Shown piece after piece: positions 26,689 through 36,347 of a DNA stretch of 64,000 nucleotides. The notes below the pieces were generated by a model. It saw only the letters and a program-made list of their open reading frames with translations. It was not told the DNA's origin and searched no databases. A program made the translations under genes and the position numbers. The stretch's first letter is position 1. Every line of letters starts with the position of its first letter. The stretch comes from Pseudomonadota bacterium (GTDB taxonomy: Bacteria; Pseudomonadota; Alphaproteobacteria; Azospirillales; Azospirillaceae): positions 62,001-126,000 of the forward strand of contig JAFAFA010000004.1 of assembly GCA_023423695.1 (NCBI GenBank). Reading direction: 5' to 3'.

Positions 26689-28665
26689 CTATCGCATGAA
26701 CCCCATGGCGCGCAGGGCCTCCGCCACCTCCGGCGTCTCCAGCGCCTCGACGAAGCGGCGGACCGCCGGACGGTCGCGGCGGGCGGCGGGGACGATGAAG
26801 TCGTAATGCTCCTCCTGCAGCGGCAGGAAGCCCAGCCCGTAGAGGTTCGCCGCCGTCTCGATGGCCACACCCCAGTCGGCCCGGTTCTGCGCCACCGCGA
26901 CGGCGACGGCGTTGTGCGACTTGGCCTGCGTCCAGTAGCCGGTCGGCCGCGCCGGCCCCAACAGCCGGTCGGTCAGGATGCGGGTGCCGCTGCCGGCGTT
27001 GCGGTTGATCAGGATGCAATCGGGCAGGCCCGCAACAGCCGCCACCGCCTCGGCCGCGGTCCTGCCTTCGAAGCGCGGGTCGCCGCAGCGGAAGACGATG
27101 CCCTGCATCCGGCGGTAGCCGGTGACGAGCTCCAGCCCCGGCGCCAGGAAGGGCGTGTTGTAGGTGCCGGTGGCGGGATCCATCAAATGGACCGGCGCGA
27201 CGTCGCACTCGCCCCGCCGCGCCGCCGCCAGCCCGCCCATCGAGCCGACATTCAGCGCCTTCACCGTCATCCCCTCCCCGATCAGGCCGCCGAGCACGGC
27301 GTTGAGGCCGATGCACTGGCTCCCCACCACGATCAGGTCGGCCGGAGCCACCGACCGGCCGAGCAGCTGGACCGAGACCGGCGTTCCGGCCTCCACCGCC
27401 TCCGCCTGCGCGTCGATGGCGAGGAAGCCGTCGGCATGGCTGAAGGCGGTGACGGCGCCCGATCCCTTGGACAGCGGATAGGCTGCCAGCGCGTCCCCGT
27501 CGGCACCATGGACCAGCGAGACCATGACATATTCGGTGCGCCCGCGTTCCGACCCCAGCCGCACCGGCAGGGTGGCCGGCACCTCCTCCGCCGTCGCGGG
27601 CGGCAGGCCGGCCATGGCGCGGATCACCGGCGCCACGAAGCTGTGGAAGGTGAACATCGCGGAGGTCGGGAAGCCCGGCAGGATCACCACCGGCTTGCCG
27701 CCGGTCACCGCGAGGCACAGCGGCTTGCCGGGCTTCAGCGCCACGCCATGGGCGACGATGCCGGGATCCTTCAGCTGAGCCACGATGCGGTGGGAGCGGT
27801 CGCCCGCCCCCTTCGACGTGCCGCCCGACAGCAGCAGCGCGTCGCATTGCAGCCCCTGGGCGACCAGCCGCTCCAGCGCCCCGTCCTCGTCCGGGGCGAT
27901 GCCCAGAGGCACCGGCTCGGCCCCCAGTTCGGCCACCGCGGCGGCCAGGATGGCGCCGTTGCTGTCATAGACGGCACCGGTGCGGATCGGCTGGCCAGGC
28001 GCCACGATCTCGTCGCCGGTGGACAGGATGGCGACGCGCGGCCGGCGCACCACCGCGACCTCCGCCAGCCCGATGGCGGCGAGCACGCCGATTTCGCGCG
28101 AGGTCAGCGCTTGCCCCCGGCGCAGCACCACCTCGCCCCGGCCAATGTCGGAGCCGGCGGCAGCGACGAAGGCGCCGGGGGTGGCGGGCCGGGTCAGCGT
28201 GACGAACAGGCCGTCCGGCCGTTCCACCGCCTCCGTCGTCTCCACCATCACCACCGCGTCGGCGCCGCGCGGCAGCATGCCGCCGGTGGCGATCACGGTG
28301 GCGGTTCCCGGCTCCACCGTCAGTTCGGGAGCGTGGCCGGCGGCCAGCACCTCGTCGTTCAGGCGCAGGGCGACCGGGCTGTCCTCCGCCGCGCCGGCCG
28401 TATCGGCGGCGCGTACGGCGAAGCCGTCCACCACCGAACGGTCGAAGCCGGGCACGTCCACCTCGGCCGTCACATCGTCCGACAACACGCGGCCGAGGGC
28501 TGCGGACAGCGCCACCCGCTCCTCCCCCCGCGGGGACAGGTCGAGATGGCGGTGGAAGCGGGCGCGCGCCTCCTCCCCGCTCACCACCTCCAGGAACTGG
28601 TCCTGGCGGGCGGCCTGGGCGACGAAACGGCGGATGTCCTCGCGGCTGCGGTCGGAACTGTGCAC
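26689..28665 (-). CDS. MoeA-domain protein fused to a periplasmic-binding-like domain
   Basis: 658 residues. The first 410 or so are a full MoeA (molybdopterin molybdenumtransferase) fold: VDVPGFDRSVVDGFAVRAADT, ATGGMLPRGADAVVMVE, ILSTGDEIVAPGQ, LLSGGTSKGAGD and VILPGFPTSAMF. The rest (from about 430) is a helix-strand periplasmic-binding-like domain without a signal peptide: GSQCIGLNAVLGGLIGEG, NVGSMGGLAAARRGECDVAP and a final catalytic-free PBP lobe. Such fusions may sense molybdate or a cofactor intermediate; function is inferred. The GTG at 28665 has AGGGG upstream; an ATG at 28719 would overlap the preceding moeA-like gene by 29 bases. Confidence 0.85.
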   Translation of the reverse strand: MHSSDRSREDIRRFVAQAARQDQFLEVVSGEEARARFHRHLDLSPRGEERVALSAALGRVLSDDVTAEVDVPGFDRSVVDGFAVRAADTAGAAEDSPVALRLNDEVLAAGHAPELTVEPGTATVIATGGMLPRGADAVVMVETTEAVERPDGLFVTLTRPATPGAFVAAAGSDIGRGEVVLRRGQALTSREIGVLAAIGLAEVAVVRRPRVAILSTGDEIVAPGQPIRTGAVYDSNGAILAAAVAELGAEPVPLGIAPDEDGALERLVAQGLQCDALLLSGGTSKGAGDRSHRIVAQLKDPGIVAHGVALKPGKPLCLAVTGGKPVVILPGFPTSAMFTFHSFVAPVIRAMAGLPPATAEEVPATLPVRLGSERGRTEYVMVSLVHGADGDALAAYPLSKGSGAVTAFSHADGFLAIDAQAEAVEAGTPVSVQLLGRSVAPADLIVVGSQCIGLNAVLGGLIGEGMTVKALNVGSMGGLAAARRGECDVAPVHLMDPATGTYNTPFLAPGLELVTGYRRMQGIVFRCGDPRFEGRTAAEAVAAVAGLPDCILINRNAGSGTRILTDRLLGPARPTGYWTQAKSHNAVAVAVAQNRADWGVAIETAANLYGLGFLPLQEEHYDFIVPAARRDRPAVRRFVEALETPEVAEALRAMGFMR

Positions 28666-28690
28666 GCGGCAAACCCCTGCAGAGGTAAGA

Positions 28691-29878
28691 TCAGGCGAAA
28701 CGATACATGGTAACCGCAACGCCGTCCGGCATGCCTTCGCTTTCCGCCCCGATCAGGACGAAGCCGTCGGCCCGCGCCGCCGCCGCCAGTCCCGGCCAAC
28801 CGGGTGAGGCGACCGGCTCCACCCTGCCCCCGCCGTCCAGCCGGACCCGGTACAGGTCGAGACACCCGATCTCCGAAACCAGCTTGCGCGCGGTCACCGC
28901 CTCAACCGTGGCATGGGGCAGCCCGGCGGGCAAGCCGGCGGCGCGCCGCACCGCGCGCCCGGCCAGCAGCTCGTAAGCCGCCAGCGCCGCCATCGGCTCG
29001 CCCGGCAGCAGCAGGACCGGCACACCGCCGGCGACTCCCAGCCCGGCGCTGCCGCCCGGCCGCATGGCGATGCCGTGAAGGTCGAGGCTGCCGGCTTTCG
29101 CCAGGGCGGGCGGCGCCGCATCGTCCGGGCCGGTGCCCGTGCGTCCGGCCGACAGGATCAGGTCGGCGCCCGGCTGGACGAAGGCGTCAGCCAGCGCGTC
29201 CAGATCGGCGGGCAGCGGGACGACCGCCTCGACATCGCCGCCGTCGCGCCGGACCAGCGCGGCCAGCATGTCCCCCAGCTGTTCCGGCGCGCCGGCCTTG
29301 GGACCGCCGGCCAGAAGGATGCGCACGCGCAGCGCCGGCAGGACCGGCAGGATGCGGTGCCCGGCGGCGGCGAGCAGGCCGAGATCGGCGGGGCGCAGGC
29401 GCCAGCCGGCCGGCAGCAGCGGGCTTCCGGCCGCCATCCAGGCGCCCCGGCGCTCCACCCCGCCGCCGGGCGCCACAGCATCGACCGCCTCGACGAAGGG
29501 GCCGGCGGCCTGCGCCGATTCATAGGGGATCACCGCGTCGCAGCCCGGCGGCAGCGGATCGCCGGCCACCACCGCGACCGCACCCATCAGCAGCACCGGA
29601 TTGTAGGAGCCGGCACCCAAGGTGTCGGCCGCCGCCACGGCATAACCGTCTGTCGCGGCCCGATCGGCCGCCGGCCAATCGCCCACCGCCGCGACTGCCT
29701 CCGCCAGCACCAGACCGCCGCAATCCGCCAGCGGCAATGGCCGGGCAGCGGGCGGGGCGACCCGGCCGTCGATCCAGGCCCAGGCGTCCTCCAGCGTCGA
29801 GCGGCGGGAGAATCCCCGGCCGCGGACATCGCGGAACGACGGTGCGGCGGGCGAAGCGGCGGATGACGGGGCGGTCAC
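28691..29878 (-). CDS. MoeA-like molybdopterin molybdenumtransferase homologue
   Basis: 395 residues with the MoeA order of domains but weaker motifs: DWPAADRAATDGYAVAAADT (domain I), GDPLPPGCDAVIPYE, a central MogA-like domain with the motif LSAGRTGTGPDD where standard MoeA has SGGTS-type sequence, and VLLLPGEPMAALAAYELLAG. The altered active-site loop suggests a specialised or inactive paralogue. The stop of the upstream response-regulator gene overlaps its start (ATGA), and a second MoeA-domain gene follows 25 bases later, so two MoeA-type proteins are made from one transcript. Confidence 0.82.
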   Translation of the reverse strand: MTAPSSAASPAAPSFRDVRGRGFSRRSTLEDAWAWIDGRVAPPAARPLPLADCGGLVLAEAVAAVGDWPAADRAATDGYAVAAADTLGAGSYNPVLLMGAVAVVAGDPLPPGCDAVIPYESAQAAGPFVEAVDAVAPGGGVERRGAWMAAGSPLLPAGWRLRPADLGLLAAAGHRILPVLPALRVRILLAGGPKAGAPEQLGDMLAALVRRDGGDVEAVVPLPADLDALADAFVQPGADLILSAGRTGTGPDDAAPPALAKAGSLDLHGIAMRPGGSAGLGVAGGVPVLLLPGEPMAALAAYELLAGRAVRRAAGLPAGLPHATVEAVTARKLVSEIGCLDLYRVRLDGGGRVEPVASPGWPGLAAAARADGFVLIGAESEGMPDGVAVTMYRFA

Positions 29879-30792
29879 AGCGCCGGCACCGTTGCGTCCT
29901 GCACGCGGTTGCGGCCGGCGCGCTTGGCACGATAGAGCAACTGGTCGGCCATCTCCGCCAGCCTTTCCGGACTTCCGTCGGTGGACGGGATCACGGTGGC
30001 GACGCCGAGGCTGATGGTGACATAGGGGGCGACGGGCGACTGGGCGTGCGGGATGCGCCGTTCGGCCACACCGGCCCGGAAGCCCTCGGCGACACGGGTG
30101 GCGCCGGGCCCGTCCGTTTCCGGCAGCAGGCAGACGAACTCCTCACCGCCATAGCGGGCGACGAGATCGCTCGGCCGCTTCGCCCGATCCGCCAGCACAT
30201 CGGCGATGATGCGCAGGCATTCGTCGCCGGCCTGATGGCCGTACTGGTCGTTGTAGGCCTTGAAATGGTCGACATCGAGGATGATGAGCGACAGCGGCAG
30301 GTGCGAGCGGGCGCAGCGCCGCCATTCGCGGGCCATCGCATCGTCGAAGCGGCGGCGGTTGGCGATGCCGGTCAGCCCATCCAGGAAGGACAGGCTGCGC
30401 AGCAGGTCGGTCTGGCGTTTCAGCAGCAGGTGGTTGCGCACCCGCGCCTTCACGATGGGCGGGCTGATCGGCTTGGTGATGAAGTCGATGGCCCCGACCT
30501 CCAGCCCACGGGTCTCGTCCTCCACCTCGCTCTTGGCGGAGATGAAGATGACGGGAATGTCGTGGGTGGCCGGGTCGGCCTTGATGCGGCGGCAGACCTC
30601 GAAGCCGTCCATCCCCGGCATCATGATGTCCAGCAGGACAAGGTCGGGCATCCGCGCCTGGACGAGGTCCAGCGCCTTTTCGCCGTCGGTGGCGAAATAG
30701 ATGTCGTAATCGTCCTTCAGGATGCGGCTGAGCACATGGACGTTGGACGGGATGTCGTCCACCACTAGGATTTTCGGGCGGGGTTCGGCCAT
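29875..30792 (-). CDS. response regulator with diguanylate cyclase (GGDEF) output
   Basis: 305 residues. The receiver domain (1-120) has Asp12/Asp13, phospho-acceptor Asp55 (LLDIMMPGMDGF) and Lys107 (FITKPIS). The GGDEF domain carries LDGLTGIANRRRFD, the active site GGEEF at 215-219 and an RxxD inhibitory site at 206-209 five residues before it, so a product-inhibited, active c-di-GMP synthase is expected. It starts eight bases after the hybrid kinase gene and overlaps the moeA-like gene by ATGA. The kinase directly upstream is the obvious phosphodonor. Confidence 0.95.
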   Translation of the reverse strand: MAEPRPKILVVDDIPSNVHVLSRILKDDYDIYFATDGEKALDLVQARMPDLVLLDIMMPGMDGFEVCRRIKADPATHDIPVIFISAKSEVEDETRGLEVGAIDFITKPISPPIVKARVRNHLLLKRQTDLLRSLSFLDGLTGIANRRRFDDAMAREWRRCARSHLPLSLIILDVDHFKAYNDQYGHQAGDECLRIIADVLADRAKRPSDLVARYGGEEFVCLLPETDGPGATRVAEGFRAGVAERRIPHAQSPVAPYVTISLGVATVIPSTDGSPERLAEMADQLLYRAKRAGRNRVQDATVPAL

Positions 30793-30800
30793 GGGCGCGT

Positions 30801-33800
30801 TCAGACCGTCGGTAACGAAAGGCCGAGGTCACGCGCGATCCGCTGCACGATACCAAGCGCCTTGGTGAAGTCCAGGCCGTCGATGGCGGATGAGAGCCCC
30901 TTGATCGTCGAGGGCTCGACCGAGTCCGTCAGCAACGGTGCCAGCATAGCGAATTCCTCCGCCGCTGCGAAGTTGCTGTCATGTAACAATGTTGCGAACT
31001 GCGGCAGCCGTTCAGCCAGCTCCTTGCGGATTTCCGCCGACCGGCCGGAATTGAAGGTGCCTGCCGGGCTGCCGGGACCGTCGGCTGTCGCCGCCAGCCG
31101 GGCCGCACTCGCCAGCACCAGGGCCAGTTCGGCCTGCAGCACCGGCAACTGGGCGTCGGCGGCGGCGGCATCGCCCCGTTGCGCGGCGATCTGCACCGCG
31201 TCGGCGGCGGCGGACAGGCGCACGGCGCCGACATTGCCGGCGACGCTCTTCAGTTCATGCGCGATGCCCTTGGCCGTCGTCAGGTCACCGGAACCCAGCG
31301 CCGCCGAAATCCGGTCGGCGACATCGGCGTAGCCCGACGCGAACTGGCCGACGAAGCGGCGGAACAGCCCGGCATCGTCGCCGAGCCGGTTGAGCGCGTC
31401 GGCCAGATCGATTCCCGGCAGGTCGATTGGCAGGTTCCCTGTCGAGCGGTCCGACACCGGCACCGGCGGCATGGCGATGCCGCGGGAGGAGGAGGCGGTC
31501 AGCATGGCCTGGCCACGCGACGGGATCGGTCCGGGGGCGCAGGGTGTACAGGGCCGGATCGCCACCAGCGGCGGCCCGATCCAGCGGGCCAGCGTGGCGA
31601 ACAGCTGCGGCAGGTCGAGCGGCTTCGGTACGTGGGCGTCCATCCCGTTGTCCAGGCAGCGCTGACGGTCGGCGGGCAAGGCACTGGCGGTCATCGCGAT
31701 GATCGGCAGATCCCGCCCGCCCGGCAGCGCACGGATCGCCGCGGTCGCCGCGAACCCGTCCATGTCCGGCATCTGCACGTCCAGCAGCACGGCGTCGAAG
31801 GGCTGGGCGGCCGCGCGCACGCAGTCCACCGCCTGCCGCCCGGTGGCGGCCACGGTGACGGCCGCCCCCGCCCGCTCCAGGATCTCGCGCGCCACCTGCT
31901 GGCTGATGGCATTGTCGTCGGCCAGCAGCAGCCGGCGACCGTGCAGCGCCCGGCTGGCATCCCAGGCCGCCCCGGAAAGTCCGCCGTCCGGCCGCCCGCC
32001 CTCCACGCCCGACCGAAGCGCGGAACAATCCGGGGTGGGAATGGCGGCGGGCAGGCGGACGCCCTCGCCGGGCGGCTCCGTCCGGGCATAGGCGACGGTG
32101 ACGGCATCGAGCAGGGTGGAGGCGGTGACCGGCTTCACCAGGAACCCGGCGGCACCGGCCTCCTCGAAACGGACGCCCAGCCGGTCGCGGCCATAACCGC
32201 TGATGACGATGATCATCGGGGTGCCGGCACGGGCGTCGGCGCGGATGCGCCGCGCCGCCTCAATCCCGTCCATCCCCGGCATCTTCCAGTCCATAAGCAC
32301 GACGTCATAGGGCCGCCCGTCCGCCGCGGCACGCTCCAGTTCGTCGAGGGCGCCCTGTCCGTCGGCGCAGGCGGTCACCGTCCAGCCGAAGGCGGCGGCG
32401 ATCTCGCCCAGCACCTCGCGCGCGGTGGCGTTGTCGTCCACCACCAGAACCGTCAGGTCGCGCGGGACCTGACGCGGCAGCCGCCCGTCCAGCCCGCCCG
32501 CGATCCCGTTCCCGGCCCCGGTTCCGGCATGAAGCCCGAACTCCGCATGGAAGCGGAAGATGCTGCCCTTGCCGGCTTCGCTCTCCACCTCCATGGTGCC
32601 GTTCATCAGCCGGACCAGCCGCGTGCAGATGGCAAGCCCCAGCCCGGTGCCGCCGAAGCGCCGGGTGGTGGAGCTGTCGCCCTGGCTGAAGGCCTGGAAC
32701 AGCCGTTCGCGCTGCTCCGGCGCGATGCCGATGCCGGTGTCGCGCACCGCGAAGTCCAGCACGGCGCGGTCGTTGGACAGTGAGCGGACCCTGACCGCCA
32801 CCACCACCTCGCCGGCCTCCGTGAACTTGATGGCGTTTCCGGCAAGGTTGATCAGTATCTGCTGCAGGCGCAGCGGATCGCCGATCAGGTCCAGCGGCAC
32901 GTCCGGCGCCACGGAGAACAGGACGTCGATATCCTTCTCCTGCGCGGCGGAGCCGATGATCACCGCCAGCGTCTGCAACAGGTCGTCCAGGCGGAAATCG
33001 ACCCGCTCCAGCTCCAGCTTGCCGGCCTCCACCTTGGAGAAGTCGAGGATGTCGTTCAGGATGCCCAGAAGCGATTGCGCCGACACCCGCACCTTGTGCA
33101 CGTAATCCGTCTGCCGGTCGGTCAGCTCCGTCTGCTGAAGCAGGTGGATCAGCCCGAGGATCGCGTTCATCGGCGTGCGGATCTCGTGGCTCATGTTGGC
33201 GAGGAACTCGCTCTTGGCGCGGCTCGCCGCCTCCGCCGCCAGCCGGGCGCGCTGCATCGCCGCCTCCGCCCGCTTGCGCTCGGCGATCTCGTGGAAGACC
33301 ACCACCGCCCCCTCCACCTTGCCGTCGGCCAGCATGGGCGAGGCGGTGTATTCCACCAGGAAGGGCTTCCCGGCCTTGGTCCAGTAGGTGTCCTCCAGCC
33401 CGCGCCGGCTTTCCCCGCTCAGCAGCACCGCGGTCACCGGGCACTCCAGCGCCGGAAAGTGAGAGCCGTCGGCGCGGCGGGAATGGATCAGCGCATGCAG
33501 GTTGCCGCCCAGAAGCTCCTCGTTGCCATAGCCGGTCAGCACCGAGGTGGCGGGATTGGCGAAGGTGATCCGCCCCTCGCGGTCGACGCCGCAGATGCTG
33601 TCGGAGGCTGAATGAAGGATCAGGTTCAGGCGGCGGTTGGCGCTGGAGAAGGCCTCGTTGGCGGACTCCAGCTCCCGCTTCTTGGCGTCGAGTTCGGCAT
33701 TGGTATCGGCGAGCCGGTGACGGCCGGCCACCTCGCGCTCCAGGCTGCGCATGGCGGCGTAGGCCAGCCCGGCGCAGGCCAGCATCGCCAGCCCGACCAG

Positions 33801-34691
33801 GAGGCTGCCGCGGATCGTCCGCTCCCGCCATACCGCCAGTTCCGTCCGCTCCGACAGGGCGACGAAGACGACCAGCGGCAGGGTCGGCACCCGCTGATAG
33901 GACAGGATGCGCCACTCTCCCGGCACCGGTCCCTCCAACTCGAAGGTCTCGGTGGCGGCCTCGGCGGCATGGTGCAGCACGATCCTGCCGTCCGGCCCGT
34001 CCAGCGCTTCGCTGTTGGGGAAGCGCAGGATCGCCTTGCCGTCGGTACGGTAGACCGCCACCGCCGAACCGGCGCCGAGATCCAGGCTTTCATACAGCTG
34101 CTGGTAGTAGTCGAGGTCGATGTTGGCGTGGACGACCCCCAGGAAGCGGCCGTCCTGCAGGACCGGCCGGCTGACCGTGAAGGACTGGGAACCGCTCAGC
34201 CGCCCGGTGATCCGCTCGCCGACATGGAATTCGGCGCCGTCGCGGTGGACCTGGAAATAGCCGCGGTCGGCGGCATTGCCGCGGGGCACCGGAAACTGGC
34301 GGCTGGACAGCACATTGTCGCCGGTCGGGCCATGGACCCACAGGGCGGCGATTTCCGGCAGGGGGTCGACCATGTCGCGCACGGTGATCCATGCCTCGCG
34401 GTTGGTGTCCAGCCCCGGCATGCCGTAGCGGCTTATGAGATCCTGGGCCCGCCGGATGGCGAGGTCGGCGGTCGCAACCGTCCGGCGCACGTTTTCCTGC
34501 ATGAGCCGCGCCGCCGCCTGCGCCTGTTCCCGCGCATGGCGCAGCGTTTCCGTCCGGTCGGCCCAGACCACGTAGCCCCAGAACCCGATGCCCAGAACCG
34601 CGATCAGCGAGAATGCGGCGGCCAGCAGCAGGCGCGGGCGTGCGGGCGAAAGGGCGGGTGCCGCAGCGTCGAACACGTTTCCGTCCATCAT
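30801..34691 (-). CDS. hybrid sensor histidine kinase with two receivers and an HPt domain
   Basis: About 1296 residues. In order: membrane helix (about 14-35); a periplasmic Cache-type sensor to about 310; second helix; a coiled coil; a PAS domain starting SASDSICGVDREGRITF; HisKA with MSHEIRTPMNAILGL (phospho-His near 501); HATPase with NAIKFTEAGE and FGGTGLGLAI; receiver 1 from about 744 (DWKMPGMDG); receiver 2 from about 919 (LDVQMPDMDGF); and a C-terminal HPt with HELKSVAGNVGA (His near 1144). The ATG at 34691 begins just before the first helix. The ligand is unknown. The gene heads a four-gene minus-strand run ending in two MoeA-domain proteins. Confidence 0.94.
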   Translation of the reverse strand: MMDGNVFDAAAPALSPARPRLLLAAAFSLIAVLGIGFWGYVVWADRTETLRHAREQAQAAARLMQENVRRTVATADLAIRRAQDLISRYGMPGLDTNREAWITVRDMVDPLPEIAALWVHGPTGDNVLSSRQFPVPRGNAADRGYFQVHRDGAEFHVGERITGRLSGSQSFTVSRPVLQDGRFLGVVHANIDLDYYQQLYESLDLGAGSAVAVYRTDGKAILRFPNSEALDGPDGRIVLHHAAEAATETFELEGPVPGEWRILSYQRVPTLPLVVFVALSERTELAVWRERTIRGSLLVGLAMLACAGLAYAAMRSLEREVAGRHRLADTNAELDAKKRELESANEAFSSANRRLNLILHSASDSICGVDREGRITFANPATSVLTGYGNEELLGGNLHALIHSRRADGSHFPALECPVTAVLLSGESRRGLEDTYWTKAGKPFLVEYTASPMLADGKVEGAVVVFHEIAERKRAEAAMQRARLAAEAASRAKSEFLANMSHEIRTPMNAILGLIHLLQQTELTDRQTDYVHKVRVSAQSLLGILNDILDFSKVEAGKLELERVDFRLDDLLQTLAVIIGSAAQEKDIDVLFSVAPDVPLDLIGDPLRLQQILINLAGNAIKFTEAGEVVVAVRVRSLSNDRAVLDFAVRDTGIGIAPEQRERLFQAFSQGDSSTTRRFGGTGLGLAICTRLVRLMNGTMEVESEAGKGSIFRFHAEFGLHAGTGAGNGIAGGLDGRLPRQVPRDLTVLVVDDNATAREVLGEIAAAFGWTVTACADGQGALDELERAAADGRPYDVVLMDWKMPGMDGIEAARRIRADARAGTPMIIVISGYGRDRLGVRFEEAGAAGFLVKPVTASTLLDAVTVAYARTEPPGEGVRLPAAIPTPDCSALRSGVEGGRPDGGLSGAAWDASRALHGRRLLLADDNAISQQVAREILERAGAAVTVAATGRQAVDCVRAAAQPFDAVLLDVQMPDMDGFAATAAIRALPGGRDLPIIAMTASALPADRQRCLDNGMDAHVPKPLDLPQLFATLARWIGPPLVAIRPCTPCAPGPIPSRGQAMLTASSSRGIAMPPVPVSDRSTGNLPIDLPGIDLADALNRLGDDAGLFRRFVGQFASGYADVADRISAALGSGDLTTAKGIAHELKSVAGNVGAVRLSAAADAVQIAAQRGDAAAADAQLPVLQAELALVLASAARLAATADGPGSPAGTFNSGRSAEIRKELAERLPQFATLLHDSNFAAAEEFAMLAPLLTDSVEPSTIKGLSSAIDGLDFTKALGIVQRIARDLGLSLPTV

Positions 34692-34960
34692 TGCCGAACC
34701 GTCGCCGCACCGCTGCCGTCGGCCGGCGCCTGCCGCCAACCATTCCGCCTACATCGGTTGGAGTATGGTCTGGCGCACTCCTCGACCGCAAGCAACTTGA
34801 TGGGCGCAACGGTGACGATGGGGACATCCGGCGCTTGCGGGGGACCCCGACGGTACAGCCCCCCTTGCACCGCCTGCCTTTGCGCGCGGCCGGCGGCATC
34901 GTGCCCCATATTTATCATGCCGCCCGCTTCCGCTCCCGCCCCGTTGAAAGTGCCCGATCG

Positions 34961-36319
34961 ATGGCCGACCGCCGCCTCGTCCCAGCCAAGTTCCTCCCAA
35001 CCAACCCGTTGGGCGCCGGCCTGCTGGCTCTGGCGGTCTGCACCGTCCCGGCCGTGACGGCGCTGGCGCAGGGGGCGATGACGGGGCCGGTGCGGACGGA
35101 CCCGATGCAGACGGTCGGCGCCGAGGTGCATGTGCGCATGGAAACGCTGCCCAAGCCCTATGCCACGCCAGCCGTCGCCAACGAGGCCGTGCTGGTGCCG
35201 CGGCCCGGCGACCAGCCGCTGCGGGCTCCGCGCGGCTTCACCGTTACCCTGTTCCGCGAGGGGGTGGAGAATGCCCGCAACCTGCTGGTCCTGCCCAACG
35301 GCGACGTGCTGGTGGCCCAGCAGCGGCCCGGCACCCTGACCCTGCTGCGCGACGGCGACAGCGATGGCCGCGCAGAGATGGCCCAGGTCTGGGCGGAGGG
35401 CTTCGACCATCCCTTCGGCCTCGCCTTCCATGACGGGGCGGTGCTGGTCGGCGACCTGAACGGGGTCTGGCGGCTGCCCTGGACGGCCGGGACCGCACAT
35501 GCGGGGGAGCGGCGGCGGCTGACCCCGGAGGGCGCCTTCGGCAAGCGCGGCGGCCACAACACCCGCTCCGTCGTGGTGGCGCCGGACGGCCGGCATTTCT
35601 ACGTCGGCATCGGGTCGGAGGGGAACATCGGGGTGGAGCCGGAACCCCGCGCCACCATCCAGGAGTTCCGCATCGACGGCAGCGGCCAGCGCCTGTTCGC
35701 CGGCGGGCTGCGCAATCCTGTCGGCCTCGCCTTCAAGCCGGGCACCGGCGACCTTTATGCCGTGGTGAACGAGCGCGACGGGCTGGGCGATCAGCTGGTC
35801 CCCGATTTCCTGACCGCGGTGGCCCCCGGCGGCTTCTATGGCTGGCCCCATTCCTACATCGGCGCCAACCCGCAGCCGGACCTGGCGGGGCGGCGCCCCG
35901 ATCTGGTCAAGGCGGCGCTGGTGCCGGGACTGCTGTTCCAGGCCCATTCCGCGCCGATCGGGCTGGTGTTCGGCGACGCCACCCATTTCCCGGAACGCTA
36001 CCGCATGGGCGCCTTCGTGGCTCTGCACGGGTCGTGGAACCGGTCCCGCCCCACCGGATACGCCATCGCCTTCGTGCCCTTCGACACCGCCCCCTTCGAC
36101 AAGAACCGCCCGACCGGCACCTACGAGACCTTCGTCACCGGCTTCCGCATCGACAGCCGGTCGGACGGCGACGAGACGCCGCGGGTCTGGGGCCGGCCGA
36201 GCGGGCTGGCGGTCGCCGCCGACGGCGCCCTGCTGATCGCCGAGGACGCTTCCGGCACCGTCTGGCGGGTGGCCTATGCCGCAGCGGACCGGGAGCCGGA
36301 ACCGGCCGCCAAGCCCTGA
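34961..36319 (+). CDS. PQQ-dependent sugar dehydrogenase-like protein (sorbosone/glucose dehydrogenase family)
   Basis: 452 residues, exported: a hydrophobic signal (GAGLLALAVCTVPAVTALAQ) follows a basic start. The beta-propeller shows family segments: LVLPNGDVLVAQQRPGTL, FDHPFGLAF, GKRGGHNTRSVVVAPDG, FAGGLRNPVGLAF, VNERDGLGDQLVPDF, FYGWPHSYIGANPQPD and FVALHGSWNRSRPTGY. Many relatives are soluble PQQ-type aldose dehydrogenases; not all bind PQQ. I start at the ATG at 34961, before the signal peptide; the open frame upstream overlaps the kinase gene's 5' end and is not family-like. Convergent with cowN. Confidence 0.87.
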   Translation: MADRRLVPAKFLPTNPLGAGLLALAVCTVPAVTALAQGAMTGPVRTDPMQTVGAEVHVRMETLPKPYATPAVANEAVLVPRPGDQPLRAPRGFTVTLFREGVENARNLLVLPNGDVLVAQQRPGTLTLLRDGDSDGRAEMAQVWAEGFDHPFGLAFHDGAVLVGDLNGVWRLPWTAGTAHAGERRRLTPEGAFGKRGGHNTRSVVVAPDGRHFYVGIGSEGNIGVEPEPRATIQEFRIDGSGQRLFAGGLRNPVGLAFKPGTGDLYAVVNERDGLGDQLVPDFLTAVAPGGFYGWPHSYIGANPQPDLAGRRPDLVKAALVPGLLFQAHSAPIGLVFGDATHFPERYRMGAFVALHGSWNRSRPTGYAIAFVPFDTAPFDKNRPTGTYETFVTGFRIDSRSDGDETPRVWGRPSGLAVAADGALLIAEDASGTVWRVAYAAADREPEPAAKP

Positions 36320-36347
36320 CCGCGCCGCCGTCCAATCTGCGGCCCGG

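Noticed and set aside
28665..28719. Longer N-terminus (ATG at 28719) for the MoeA-PBP fusion
   Set aside because: It would overlap the upstream gene by 29 bases and adds residues unlike MoeA; the GTG at 28665 has AGGGG at good spacing.
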